Assembly (NCBI GenBank): GCA_003212515.1
Contig: QCPL01000012.1
Coordinates: forward strand, 1-41,602
Length of the DNA stretch: 41,602 nt
Direction: 5' to 3'
DNA from: Prochlorococcus sp. AG-436-M02
Lineage (GTDB): Bacteria; Cyanobacteriota; Cyanobacteriia; PCC-6307; Cyanobiaceae
Positions 18,522 through 27,650 of this stretch are shown piece by piece (the first letter of the stretch is position 1; every line of letters starts with the position of its first letter). The translations under genes were made by a program, and so were the position numbers. A model generated the notes under the pieces. The model saw only the letters and a list, made by a program, of their open reading frames with translations. It did no database searches and was not told where the DNA came from.

Positions 18522-18542
18522 ACCTAAATCAACGGATGAGAA

Positions 18543-19670
18543 TTAGTTCCCAGGATCACGTTTTAATTGCCTTAGTCTTAAAAACTCAGGAATACTAGCC
18601 CCAAGTTCCCTAGTATTTGTTTGTTTATATAGCGATTGAGAAGATAGTTGAACGCCTGCTTTTTGATTTCTATATGGTTGGTTCCCTTCGAAACCAGTTG
18701 CAATCACAGTTACTTGAACTTCACCTTCAAGAGCTTCATCAATAACAGCACCTACAATAATGTTTGCTTCTGGATCAACAACATCATAAATAACTTCTGA
18801 AGCAGAAGTCATATCTTCTAATGTCATATCTTTTCCGCCAGTAATATTTACTACACAACCTTTTGCACCATCAATACGGCCAGCTTCTAATAAAGGACTA
18901 TTGATAGCTGCTTGAGCTGCTTCGGCAGCTCTGGATCGACCAGAACCAATCCCTATGCCTAATAGGGATGTACCTGCTTCAGTCATTACAGAACGAACAT
19001 CAGCAAAATCAACATTGACGAGACCAGGACAAGTGATGATGTCAGTTATACCTTTTACTCCCATTCTTAAAACATCATCAGCATTTTTAAAAGCTTCTTG
19101 AAGAGGAGCTCCTGCAATTGCCTCTTTTAGTCGATCGTTGGGTATGACAATTAGCGTATCTACACTTTGAGTTAATTTGGCTATTCCTTCATCAGCTTGG
19201 CGCATTCTTCGTCGGCCCTCAAAGCTAAATGGTTTTGTGACTATTGCTACCGTTAAAGCACCACTTTGTTTGGCAACTTCAGCAACTACTGGGGCAGCAC
19301 CTGTTCCTGTCCCTCCTCCCATGCCTGCAGCAATAAATACTAGATCTGCTCCTTCTAGCGCCTGCTGAAGGTCTGCTCTTGACTCTTCTGCTGCTTTCTC
19401 TCCAATATTTGGGTTGCCACCTGCACCTAATCCTCTTGTCAAAGTCTGACCTAATTGGACTCTGTTTTCGGCAGAAGATTGTAATAAGGCTTGAGCATCT
19501 GTATTAAGAACTCTGTAGGAGACTCCTTTTAGATCACTAAGAATCATTCGATTGACAGCATTGCTTCCACCACCTCCAACGCCAATTACTTCGATTCTGG
19601 CGTTCTGACTTGGTTGAATGCCTTCTGCCCTAGAAGGAGAGCTTGAATTGTTTCCCATACCCATCACCAT
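18543..19670 (-). CDS. ftsZ: cell division protein FtsZ
   Basis: This 375-residue tubulin-like GTPase polymerises into the division ring. The GTP-binding signature GGGTGTG is at about residues 118-124, with [17 protein letters not shown] near 26 and the T7-loop region [11 protein letters not shown] further on. The N-terminal extension (about 22 polar residues) is short. The C-terminal peptide [10 protein letters not shown] is conserved for binding partners such as FtsA-like or SepF proteins. ATG at 19670 is used, and another ATG two codons later is possible. It is the last gene of the miaB-ddl-ftsQ-ftsZ cluster. The 158-base gap after ftsQ could hold a separate promoter. Confidence 0.98.
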   Translation of the reverse strand: MVMGMGNNSSSPSRAEGIQPSQNARIEVIGVGGGGSNAVNRMILSDLKGVSYRVLNTDAQALLQSSAENRVQLGQTLTRGLGAGGNPNIGEKAAEESRADLQQALEGADLVFIAAGMGGGTGTGAAPVVAEVAKQSGALTVAIVTKPFSFEGRRRMRQADEGIAKLTQSVDTLIVIPNDRLKEAIAGAPLQEAFKNADDVLRMGVKGITDIITCPGLVNVDFADVRSVMTEAGTSLLGIGIGSGRSRAAEAAQAAINSPLLEAGRIDGAKGCVVNITGGKDMTLEDMTSASEVIYDVVDPEANIIVGAVIDEALEGEVQVTVIATGFEGNQPYRNQKAGVQLSSQSLYKQTNTRELGASIPEFLRLRQLKRDPGN

Positions 19671-19828
19671 ATTGAAAATTTAAATAATGATTTTTGGTGC
19701 ATTATGAACTGGTTATAGACTCATGTTGGCTTTTTAACGAAAGTCTCTTCTTTTCTTTAAGGAAATAAATCAGAATTCACTGACTTTTGACGAAATCAGA
19801 AGGTCATTTTCTTCGATTTTTAACGAAT

Positions 19829-20608
19829 TTATTTTGATAAATCTAATGCATCCGGAAGAAATAATTTTGGTTTTAAAGGGTTTTTCAAGTCAAGAATGTT
19901 TGATGAGCTATGCATTAATTCTTTTGGAATAGATTTTGAGAGTTTTTCTATTGCTTTGATCTGTTGCCTGAGAAGAACAGGATTATTCCCTAGATAAATA
20001 AATAAAAAGTCTTCAGTTTGTAAAACTATGTTTCCATTGAGTTTGAAGATAATTCTTTTTAAAGGACTCCCAAAGTTTTTTTCATTTCTCAAAATGATCG
20101 AAATTAATTTTTGATTCTGTGGCGACCACCCGTCAATAATTATTTCAAGGGATGGATCTTGGCTTTCTTCAGACTTGTAAATAGGGATCCAATACCCTTT
20201 TTCATCTACCATCCCTTTTTCTTGACCATTTTCCCCTAGTTTTATTGCAAATGCCTTTGGCACCCTCTCTATAATTTTTACTTCAAGGCCTAATGGTGCG
20301 ATCATTCTATTTACTGAAACTGCTTTAAGAGATAGATCTTTATATATATTTTTTTCAATTTGTTTTGGATTTATTTCTAAAATAGCTTTTGGGAAATCAA
20401 TTTTCATTGCTTCAAGAATCTTCTTACTAGGAGTTTGAATTGCCCCTTTTATATAAATTTGATTTTTATTAATTGGTTCCCATCCTTTAGTAATTAAAAG
20501 AAATCCTAGGCTTGTTGTAATTGATAAAAAACAAATCGCTTGCCAGATGTGCTTAATTTTAAGATCAGAAGAATTATTTAAGGGTTTCTTTAATTTGGAT
20601 CCTTTCAT
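19829..20608 (-). CDS. ftsQ: cell division protein FtsQ (POTRA domain)
   Basis: From ATG at 20608 this is a 259-residue protein with a short cytoplasmic N-terminus, one membrane segment (IWQAICFLSITTSLGFLLI) and an outer POTRA domain (IYIKGAIQTPSKKILEAM, then RVPKAFAIKLGENGQEKGMVDEKGYWIPI-like sequence), as in FtsQ/DivIB. FtsQ links early and late division proteins at the septum. The start is decided by a perfect ATGA overlap with the stop of the upstream gene; a GTG at 20647 is open but would give a 43-base overlap. The sequence is divergent, but domain order and position before ftsZ support the call. Confidence 0.88.
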   Translation of the reverse strand: MKGSKLKKPLNNSSDLKIKHIWQAICFLSITTSLGFLLITKGWEPINKNQIYIKGAIQTPSKKILEAMKIDFPKAILEINPKQIEKNIYKDLSLKAVSVNRMIAPLGLEVKIIERVPKAFAIKLGENGQEKGMVDEKGYWIPIYKSEESQDPSLEIIIDGWSPQNQKLISIILRNEKNFGSPLKRIIFKLNGNIVLQTEDFLFIYLGNNPVLLRQQIKAIEKLSKSIPKELMHSSSNILDLKNPLKPKLFLPDALDLSK

Positions 20609-21015
20609 AGATCGCAACGTGCTTTCCTCATTAGTTGATTCATCCACTCTCGAGCTCTATCAGCATCTGCAAATGGAACGTCTATTTCTTTCCCACAGCC
20701 AATTAAACGGAGACGACATTGGCCTTGAGATTCATTCGTGAGAGGAGCTTCCCCAGAACTTAGCGCCATTAGTTCTATTAGTTCCAGGGAGTTAATTTCA
20801 AACTTGTCCTTTTCTTTAAAACTGCCTGCTTCAAAGCTACTCCAGATCAGAAGGCCTTCTTTTAATTTGGCGGCTCCCGATCCATCTAATTTGGCTAATT
20901 CTGAGCCTTCAGCCCATAAACGATAGAGATTCTGTCGCCTTCTCTCAAGCCAACCAAGTGACGTTAAAAGTACGAATACTAAGAGTAAAGGGAGCCAAAG
21001 CAATCCATGCATCAT
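20605..21015 (-). CDS. unrecognised membrane-anchored protein in the division cluster
   Basis: This 136-residue protein begins with a hydrophobic N-terminal helix (LLWLPLLLVFVLLTSLGWL), then a basic stretch ERRRQNLYRLW, and ends in a soluble domain with GQCRLRLIGCGKEIDVPFAD and REWMNQLMRKARCDL. I do not recognise a named family. The position between ddl and ftsQ, and the ATGA overlap with ftsQ, suggest translation coupled to division genes and a possible role in septation or wall synthesis. That role is inferred from location only. The start is ATG at 21015; the next codon is also ATG. Confidence 0.8.
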   Translation of the reverse strand: MMHGLLWLPLLLVFVLLTSLGWLERRRQNLYRLWAEGSELAKLDGSGAAKLKEGLLIWSSFEAGSFKEKDKFEINSLELIELMALSSGEAPLTNESQGQCRLRLIGCGKEIDVPFADADRAREWMNQLMRKARCDL

Positions 21016-21058
21016 GTTTTCTTAGGGGCTATTGAAGCACTATTCAAATGGAACTAAT

Positions 21059-22120
21059 TTATTCTTTAGCGCTTTCTATCAACCTTGCCACAAGTTGTGA
21101 AAGATTGATTCCTGAGGCGGCCCATAGCATTGGATACATACTTTTGGATGTGAAGCCAGGCAGTGTATTGATTTCATTGATTAAAAGAGAATCTTTATTT
21201 TCTTCATAAAAAAAATCTACTCTTGCAATTCCTTCAGCTGAAATTGCATTACATGCAAGTAAAGATAAATCTCGAACTTTTTTAGCGATATGGCCTTCTA
21301 TTGGAGCAGGAATAATTATTTCTGCTGAGTTTCCAGAGTATTTTGAGTCGTAATTGTACCAGTCAGTTTTACAAAAAACCTCCCCAACACAAGAAGCAGC
21401 AATGTTTTTCTTACCCAGCACTGCGCATTCTAACTCTCTTGCCTTAATACTTTTTTCAATAACCATTCGTTGATCTAATTTGGAAGCAAGAGTTAATCCT
21501 GTAATTAACTCTGTTTGATTATATGCCTTGCTAATCCCAACAGATGAGCCAAGGTTGGCTGGTTTTATAAAACATGGGTAACCTAATTCAGATTCAATTT
21601 GATGAATTAAATAGGATAAGTTCTCTTTGTTTAATAAATCTCTTGCATATGCTTTGCAATAAGTTACTTGAGGCAATTGTTCTTTGGCAAAGGCTGCCTT
21701 CATTGCAAGCTTATCCATGCCTAACGCTGATCCTAAGACTCCGCTCCCCACAAATGGTTTGCCCGTAAGTTTGAATAGACCTTGAATAGTGCCATCTTCA
21801 CCATTGGGCCCATGAAGAACAGGAAACCAGACATCTATCTTTGCAGTTTCATCTAGTAATTTCGTTAAACCTTTTAGAGAAGAGGTGTTGGGAATTTGGT
21901 CATTTAAGAAGTTAGAACCTTCTTGCAAAACCCTTTCTGAAATATCACTAGACCACCAAATGCCTTTTCTGTCTATGTAAATGCTTATGACTTCAAATTT
22001 TTGTTTGTTTTCACCGTCTCTTAATGCATTGATTACAGTTGCTGCAGACTTGATCGAGACAGAGTGCTCTCTTGACATCCCACCGAATACTACTCCTACT
22101 TTTGTAAGTCTATTACTCAT
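21059..22120 (-). CDS. ddl: D-alanine--D-alanine ligase
   Basis: This 353-residue ATP-grasp enzyme makes the D-Ala-D-Ala dipeptide for peptidoglycan in the cytoplasm. Visible motifs are VGVVFGGMSREHSVSIKSA at the N-terminus, LHGPNGEDGTIQGLF (family HGxxGEDG), PCFIKPANLGSSVGISKA for ATP binding, and ARVDFFYE with LINEINTLPGFTSKSMYP for metal and substrate. Length is normal. ATG at 22120 is clear. It sits 40 bases after miaB and 43 bases before the unknown membrane-anchored gene, in a minus-strand cluster running to ftsZ. Confidence 0.97.
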   Translation of the reverse strand: MSNRLTKVGVVFGGMSREHSVSIKSAATVINALRDGENKQKFEVISIYIDRKGIWWSSDISERVLQEGSNFLNDQIPNTSSLKGLTKLLDETAKIDVWFPVLHGPNGEDGTIQGLFKLTGKPFVGSGVLGSALGMDKLAMKAAFAKEQLPQVTYCKAYARDLLNKENLSYLIHQIESELGYPCFIKPANLGSSVGISKAYNQTELITGLTLASKLDQRMVIEKSIKARELECAVLGKKNIAASCVGEVFCKTDWYNYDSKYSGNSAEIIIPAPIEGHIAKKVRDLSLLACNAISAEGIARVDFFYEENKDSLLINEINTLPGFTSKSMYPMLWAASGINLSQLVARLIESAKE

Positions 22121-22160
22121 GCTTTGGACGGATATTATCCATATTAGAAAATTGCTCTAT

Positions 22161-23561
22161 TTATTCAATAGGTAATCCAGTTAATGAAAATGATCTAATT
22201 TGATTGATTCTTACTTTCACCAAATCACCTGGCTTATATAAATGATTATCTGAGCTATATTTTGGGAAGAAAGTGAGTCTATTTGTTCTTGTTCTCCCCA
22301 TTAATTGATTAGGGTCTTTGGGGTTTATTTTTTCTACAAGCACTTCTTGAATTTTATTTTTATATCTAAAATTTCTTCTTTTAGCCGTTTCCTCAACAAG
22401 CAGGTTGAGCTCTCTTAGTCGTTCAACTTTTACTTCTTCAGATAATTGATTAGGCCATAATGCAGCTGGTGTGTTAGGCCTTGGAGAGTAAGCTGCAGTA
22501 TTGACTTGATCAAATTCAATTTCTTTAATAACTTGAAGAGTATTATGGAATTGTTTTTTAGTTTCTCCAGGAAATGCTACTATTACATCAGCACTAATTG
22601 ATGCTTCTGGAATTAGAGTTCGTATTTGATAAATAATTTTTTTATATTTCTCAATTGTGTAACCTCGACTCATTTTTTTAAGAATTTCATTGTCACCACT
22701 TTGGAAAGGTATATGGAAGTGTTCGCAAATTTTAGGAAGATTCGCACAAGCTTCTATTAGACGATTTGTGAAATATCGAGGATGGCTAGTCGCAAACCGA
22801 ATGCGTTCAATCCCATTAATATCATGAATGTAATAAAGTAAATCAGTCAAGGTATTTTTTCTTCTTCCGGATGAAGAAATGCCAGGTAAATCTCTCCCAT
22901 ATGCGTCAATATTTTGACCAAGCAAGGTGACTTCTTTAAAGCCTCTCTTGGCAAGCTCTTCAATCTCTTTTTTTATTGCTTTTGGCTCTCTAGATTGCTC
23001 CTTGCCTCTGACTGATGGGACTACACAGTAAGTGCATCTTTCATTGCAACCATAGATTATATTTACCCAGCCACATGTTTGACTATCCCTTCTTGCAATA
23101 GCTAAATCTTCGAGTATGTGATGCTCCTCAGTTGCTACAACTTGGTGACCATTGTCTACCTGAGAGATAAGTGTTTCAAGTCTATTTGCATGTTGAGGTC
23201 CCATTACTAGGTCAAGTTCAGGAACCCGTCTTAATAGAGCCTCGCCTTCTTGTTGGGCAACACAACCTGCCACTATAAGTTTTAAGTGCGGAGTTGTTTT
23301 TTTTCTTAGAGCTTGTCTACCTAGATAGCTATAGACTTTTTGTTCTGCATTGTCTCGAATTGTACAGGTATTGTATAAAACAAGATCTGCAGTTAGTTCA
23401 TTCTCTGCTTCCTGATATCCCATCTCTTGGAGTATTCCAGCCATTCTTTCTGAATCAGCTTTGTTCATCTGACAACCAAAGGTTGTTATCCAATACCTGC
23501 CTTTATTCTTTAGAGAGTTCTCTAAATCTTTAAGAGTAGATTGTGAATTGGTTGATATCAA
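22161..23561 (-). CDS. miaB: tRNA-2-methylthio-N6-dimethylallyladenosine synthase
   Basis: This 466-residue radical SAM enzyme adds a methylthio group at A37 of tRNAs reading codons starting with U. Domains are an N-terminal UPF0004 cluster domain ([19 protein letters not shown]), the radical SAM core with [20 protein letters not shown], and a C-terminal TRAM domain ([10 protein letters not shown] to [13 protein letters not shown]). TTG at 23561 is the only start between an upstream in-frame stop and the conserved domain. It begins the run miaB, ddl, unknown, ftsQ, ftsZ on the minus strand. Confidence 0.96.
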   Translation of the reverse strand: MISTNSQSTLKDLENSLKNKGRYWITTFGCQMNKADSERMAGILQEMGYQEAENELTADLVLYNTCTIRDNAEQKVYSYLGRQALRKKTTPHLKLIVAGCVAQQEGEALLRRVPELDLVMGPQHANRLETLISQVDNGHQVVATEEHHILEDLAIARRDSQTCGWVNIIYGCNERCTYCVVPSVRGKEQSREPKAIKKEIEELAKRGFKEVTLLGQNIDAYGRDLPGISSSGRRKNTLTDLLYYIHDINGIERIRFATSHPRYFTNRLIEACANLPKICEHFHIPFQSGDNEILKKMSRGYTIEKYKKIIYQIRTLIPEASISADVIVAFPGETKKQFHNTLQVIKEIEFDQVNTAAYSPRPNTPAALWPNQLSEEVKVERLRELNLLVEETAKRRNFRYKNKIQEVLVEKINPKDPNQLMGRTRTNRLTFFPKYSSDNHLYKPGDLVKVRINQIRSFSLTGLPIE

Positions 23562-23662
23562 AGTGAGACGGGCTCTCTACTGATGGAACAAAAGGCTTTT
23601 TTGATTTTCCCCATGGAGTTCTACTTTTGGGTTTGATATTTCATAAGATTCTATTAAGAAAG

Positions 23663-23736
23663 GGCGAGCGAGGGGATTCGAACCCCCGAATAGCGGCGCC
23701 ACAAGCCGCTGCCTTAACCACTTGGCGACGCCCGCC
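23663..23736 (-). tRNA. tRNA-His (anticodon GTG)
   Basis: Read on the minus strand, the acceptor arms GCGGGCG and CGCTCGC pair with one G-U. The anticodon stem GCGGC/GCCGC encloses TTGTGGC with anticodon GTG. The T arm is GGGGGTTCGAATCCCC. An extra G at -1 (23736) opposite C73 (23663) is the identity feature of tRNA-His. CCA is not encoded. Confidence 0.97.
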
Positions 23737-23776
23737 GCATGTATACAAATTAACCAATTCTCCATCATTCATATAA

Positions 23777-25033
23777 ATGTTTGCGCAAAAAAAGACATCT
23801 TCTGATATTCAATACCTTGATGTACTTGTTCCACGTAGCTTAATAACAAGTGGTAGAGATCTTTTGAATCTGCCAGTTTCCAGTGAGGGCCTTTGCTCGT
23901 TGAGAATATCTTTAGGTGAGGGTTCTATTAGTAATTTTCAAAAGATTAGTTATTCTTCAGAGCAATGCTTGGGTTTATTACTTCCAAGACTTGTTGAGCC
24001 TCATGCACATTTAGATAAGGCTTTTACTTGGAAAGATTTTCCTAATTTGTCTGGGACATATGAAGGTGCGATGAAGGCAAATTTAGAAGAGCATGAAAAT
24101 AGGGATAAATCGAAAGTTCGTTTTAGAGCAGAGAAAGCATTGAAATTAGGTTTAAGTAATGGGCTTAGAGCAATTCGTAGTCATGTAGATAGTTTTGGTT
24201 TTATAGGCGATCAAACTTGGGATGTTTTGTTGGAAATTAAAAGTGAATGGGAAACCAAAATCGAAGTACAACTTGTAGCAATGGTTCCTTTGGATTACTG
24301 GAGCAGAGAAAAAGGCGTAACTCTGGCCAAGAGAGTCTCGAGAGAAGGAGGTCTGCTTGGAGGTGTAATAGGACCTCCTTATAAGAAAAAACAATTGAGA
24401 GAATGCTTGTTTAATTTCTTTTGTTTGGCGAATACATTGGGATGCGGAATTGACCTCCACATCGATGAATCCAACTTAGAGCCTGGAGAAGGTTTAAGAG
24501 AATTGTTTTATGTTCTTGATCGCATAAGAATTGATGTGCCAATAACTTGTAGTCATTTAAGTAGTATGAGCTTGCTTCCTCAGAAAAAATTGAGCTTCTT
24601 TGCAGAAAAATTGGCTCATTACAGGATAAACGTCATTGCATTGCCGCTTACCAATCTCTGGTTGCTTTCTAGGGCTTATATGAAAACCCCAGTGAAGAGG
24701 CCTTTGGCACCTATCCAACAGCTGCAAAAAGCAGGAGTCACAGTTGCTATTGGTGGAGACAATGTTCAAGATCCTTGGAATCCAATTGGTAATTTTGACC
24801 CTATATCTTTAATTTCAGCTGCAATCCCAATGGCTCAAGTTGCACCATGGCAGAGGGGGGGGTTGGCTACATTTACAACAGGAGCTGCACGCATTATGGA
24901 TCTTGAATGGGATGGAAGCTTTGATGTTGGAAGCCCAGCAGATTTTATTTTGTTAGATGCTGATAGTTGGACTAGTGCTCTTTCTTTTCCACAAGATAGA
25001 AAGGTAATGATTAATGGAACTTGGATTGAATAA
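23777..25033 (+). CDS. CodA-like amidohydrolase (cytosine deaminase family)
   Basis: This 418-residue TIM-barrel metal hydrolase has the family ligands: HAH in VEPHAHLDKAFTW, His and Glu in IDLHIDESN, TCSHLSS, and Asp in GGDNVQDPWNPIGN. The last motif is close to the cytosine deaminase signature around its metal-binding Asp. The C-terminal GSPADFILLDAD is also typical. It probably deaminates or opens a cyclic N-containing compound; cytosine, isocytosine-type or hydantoin-like substrates are possible, and I cannot choose. ATG at 23777 starts 40 bases from the divergent tRNA-His. An 8-G run lies at 24855-24862. The FAD-linked oxidoreductase follows after 30 bases, probably on the same transcript. 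Confidence 0.87.
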   Translation: MFAQKKTSSDIQYLDVLVPRSLITSGRDLLNLPVSSEGLCSLRISLGEGSISNFQKISYSSEQCLGLLLPRLVEPHAHLDKAFTWKDFPNLSGTYEGAMKANLEEHENRDKSKVRFRAEKALKLGLSNGLRAIRSHVDSFGFIGDQTWDVLLEIKSEWETKIEVQLVAMVPLDYWSREKGVTLAKRVSREGGLLGGVIGPPYKKKQLRECLFNFFCLANTLGCGIDLHIDESNLEPGEGLRELFYVLDRIRIDVPITCSHLSSMSLLPQKKLSFFAEKLAHYRINVIALPLTNLWLLSRAYMKTPVKRPLAPIQQLQKAGVTVAIGGDNVQDPWNPIGNFDPISLISAAIPMAQVAPWQRGGLATFTTGAARIMDLEWDGSFDVGSPADFILLDADSWTSALSFPQDRKVMINGTWIE

Positions 25034-25063
25034 TTAGCTGCTTCACTCAAAAACTTTCTAAAA

Positions 25064-26404
25064 ATGATTAACAGATTAAACATTGAAAACTTTCTTGAGG
25101 AAATTAAGAACATTGTTGATCTAGAGCTCCTCCTTAAGCCTTCTGACCAAAAAAGATTTTCTAAGGATTTTTTTGACTACTCTCCAATTCTTAGAGAAGA
25201 GCTAGCTGAGTGTTGTGCAGATTTAGTAGTTAAACCGCTTTCTGTTCATGCAGTTTTGTCTGTTGCATTTATTTGTCAGAAACATCAAGTTCCCTTGACT
25301 ATTAGAGGAGCAGGAACCGGAAATTATGGACAATGCGTTCCTATAAAAGGAGGCGTTGTAATGATTATGACTTCTTTAACCAAGATAAGAAATTTCGACC
25401 CTGACACTTGTGCAGTTACTGTTGAGGCTGGATGCTTACTTGGAGAACTTAATAAATATTTGCTTGCAAATGGTCGTCAACTTCGATTGCTTCCTAGCAC
25501 TTGGAGAACGGCTTCCATCGCTGGGTTTGTTGCTGGGGGCTCTGGAGGGATTGGATCGGTTAGGTGGGGTTTCCTTCGAGATCCAGGACATTTACTTGGA
25601 CTTGAAGTTGTAACTCTAGAAGAGAGTCCTAGGAAAATTCAACTTGATGCAAGATCAGCTGAGGCGCTTAATCATGCTTATGGCACAAATGGAATTATTA
25701 CAGCTTTAACTCTGTCAACATGTGAGGCTGTTGATTGGCATGAGGTTGCAATTGATTGTGATGATTTTTTTGAAGCAATTGAGATTTTTCAATCATGTAT
25801 GAAAGCAGCTGTGGATTTATTCTTGTGCAGTTTTTTAGAGAATAAGATTGTTGAATGTCTACCTTCTTGGAGTGGAAATTTTAGAGGTAAGCATCGTTTA
25901 TTGCTTTTAGTTGCTCCAGACGGTGTAAGTACTCTGGAAAGAATTTCTAAGAGAAATGGTGTTGATTTTTGTCATTTAGGTCCAGAAGACAAACAAGGGG
26001 GGAATGGTTTTCGTGAACTTAGTTGGAATCACACGACTCTTCATATGAGATCAATGGATCCTAAATGGACATATTTACAGTTGCTTTTGCCTCAACCAGA
26101 AGCAAATGCTATTAATTTGATCAACAGAAAATGGGGAGATAATATCCTCTGGCATTTTGAGGCAGTTAGACAGCAAGGTAGTCAGAGAATGGCTGCTTTG
26201 CCATTAGTCCAATGGGAAGGACGTAAGAATTTGGAGATGCTCATGAGTGACTTTAAGAATGTTGGAGCGATTTTGTTTAATCCCCATGTAATTACAGTTG
26301 AAGATGGAGGCTTAGGAGTAATTGACTCTGATCAAGTTCAAGCGAAAAGAGAATATGATCCGAAAGGTATCCTGAATCCTGGGAAATTAAAGGGATGGTC
26401 TTAA
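25064..26404 (+). CDS. FAD-linked oxidoreductase (GlcD/VAO type)
   Basis: This 446-residue protein has the PCMH-type FAD-binding fold (LTIRGAGTGNYGQCVPIKGG at about residue 85, then VEAGCLLGELNKYLL and GGSGGIGSVRWGFLRDPGH) and ends in YDPKGILNPGKLKG, the C-terminal motif of glycolate or D-lactate dehydrogenase-like enzymes. It would oxidise a hydroxy acid or similar compound; no cytochrome or Fe-S partner gene is adjacent. The substrate is unknown. It follows the amidohydrolase by 30 bases on the same strand and ends 12 bases before the convergent folC. ATG at 25064 is a clear start. Confidence 0.88.
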   Translation: MINRLNIENFLEEIKNIVDLELLLKPSDQKRFSKDFFDYSPILREELAECCADLVVKPLSVHAVLSVAFICQKHQVPLTIRGAGTGNYGQCVPIKGGVVMIMTSLTKIRNFDPDTCAVTVEAGCLLGELNKYLLANGRQLRLLPSTWRTASIAGFVAGGSGGIGSVRWGFLRDPGHLLGLEVVTLEESPRKIQLDARSAEALNHAYGTNGIITALTLSTCEAVDWHEVAIDCDDFFEAIEIFQSCMKAAVDLFLCSFLENKIVECLPSWSGNFRGKHRLLLLVAPDGVSTLERISKRNGVDFCHLGPEDKQGGNGFRELSWNHTTLHMRSMDPKWTYLQLLLPQPEANAINLINRKWGDNILWHFEAVRQQGSQRMAALPLVQWEGRKNLEMLMSDFKNVGAILFNPHVITVEDGGLGVIDSDQVQAKREYDPKGILNPGKLKGWS

Positions 26405-26416
26405 CTTGAAGCTAGG

Positions 26417-27634
26417 TTAGTTTTTCAGTTTTTGAAGTACATCGCCAATTAAGTAAAGTGAACCAGTTATCACAGGGGGAGGATTTGGCCACTTGTTTTC
26501 TAATTTTAAAGTAGCTAATACTTTCGCAAAGCTATCTGCTTTATGTAATTGAGAAGAGAGCTCTGGACAAGCTTTAGCAAGATCTTGTAATTCCCAGCTT
26601 TGATGATTGGGAACAGGTACTATCCATGCTATATCAAGTCTTTTTAACAAATATCGAAGCATCCCTGGGGCGTCTTTTTGAAGTTGTATTCCAATTATCC
26701 AATGGATGCCTTGGTTTTGGTTCTCCCAAGTTGAGCGTTCTTTAGAGAGTTGTTTTATTGCATGGGGGTTATGCGCTCCATCAAGAACAATAGGAAGGTC
26801 CTTCCATTTTGCATTCTGCAACCTCCCGGGCCATTTTGCAGAGGCAAGACCTTCTTGAATATCTTGAGGTCTTATTTTTAATCCGATTATTGGCAATGCT
26901 TCTAAAATTCCTTTTGCTACGGCTGCATTCTCTTTTTGGATTTCGCCAGGAAGACCCAATTCCCAAGTTTTTTTTAAAGGTTGCACCCAGATAATCTTTG
27001 CGTTCTGTTTATTTGCTTTGTTAAGAAGAACTTCTTTAACATCAGGATGCTGATCTGAGCTTATTACTGTGCTACCTGGGGAAATAACAGCAGCCTTTTC
27101 TTTGGCAATATTTTTCAAATCTTTCCCGAGATATTCGCAATGGTCTAATCCTATCCCTGCTATTGCAATTAATGGCCTATTGGGGTGAACTGTTGTGGCA
27201 TCGAGTCTTCCGCCTAGACCTACTTCTAAAATCATTAATTCAACTTTATTGATTGAAAAATAATTAAAGGCAGAAGCTATTACAAGCTCAAAAGGAGTTA
27301 ATTGAGCTTCTTTTGAAAAGGAATTAACTGTTGCTATAGACTCTCTAAACTCTTTTTGTGAGATCATTTTGCCATTAATTCTAATCCTTTCACACCAGTT
27401 AATTAAATGAGGAGATATCGTAGTGCCAACATTAATACCAGCTTTTATTAAACAACTTTCAAGGAAACATGCGATTGAACCTTTGCCATTAGTACCTGCA
27501 ATTTGAATTGCAGGTATTGCCTTGCAAGGATTTCCCATCTTAGTAATTGTATTTCTTATTCTGCTAAGTTCAAGATTTATGCCCCTTGACTTGAAAGAAG
27601 GAATAAGATTTGAAGGCTCTAACCTGACTGACAT
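26417..27634 (-). CDS. folC: dihydrofolate/folylpolyglutamate synthase
   Basis: This 405-residue Mur-ligase-like enzyme joins glutamate to dihydropteroate or folates. The P-loop IAGTNGKGSIACFLES is at about residue 45, followed by TTISPHLINWCERIRINGK, LEVGLGGRLDATTV, GLDHCEYLG and a C-terminal domain with LDGAHNPHAIKQL. Length is normal. ATG at 27634 is clear. It lies 16 bases after argD on the same strand and is probably cotranscribed with it and with murA upstream. Confidence 0.96.
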   Translation of the reverse strand: MSVRLEPSNLIPSFKSRGINLELSRIRNTITKMGNPCKAIPAIQIAGTNGKGSIACFLESCLIKAGINVGTTISPHLINWCERIRINGKMISQKEFRESIATVNSFSKEAQLTPFELVIASAFNYFSINKVELMILEVGLGGRLDATTVHPNRPLIAIAGIGLDHCEYLGKDLKNIAKEKAAVISPGSTVISSDQHPDVKEVLLNKANKQNAKIIWVQPLKKTWELGLPGEIQKENAAVAKGILEALPIIGLKIRPQDIQEGLASAKWPGRLQNAKWKDLPIVLDGAHNPHAIKQLSKERSTWENQNQGIHWIIGIQLQKDAPGMLRYLLKRLDIAWIVPVPNHQSWELQDLAKACPELSSQLHKADSFAKVLATLKLENKWPNPPPVITGSLYLIGDVLQKLKN

Positions 27635-27650
27635 AATTATTAGATAGTAG

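Noticed and set aside
18451..18530. CACCTAAATC occurs both inside the SRP RNA (18451) and just after it (18521), like a short direct repeat or attachment site
   Set aside because: The match is only 10 bases, no integrase or foreign DNA lies nearby, and chance or local slippage is enough to explain it.
23577..23768. A 63-codon frame across the tRNA-His gene
   Set aside because: It is tRNA sequence read as protein.
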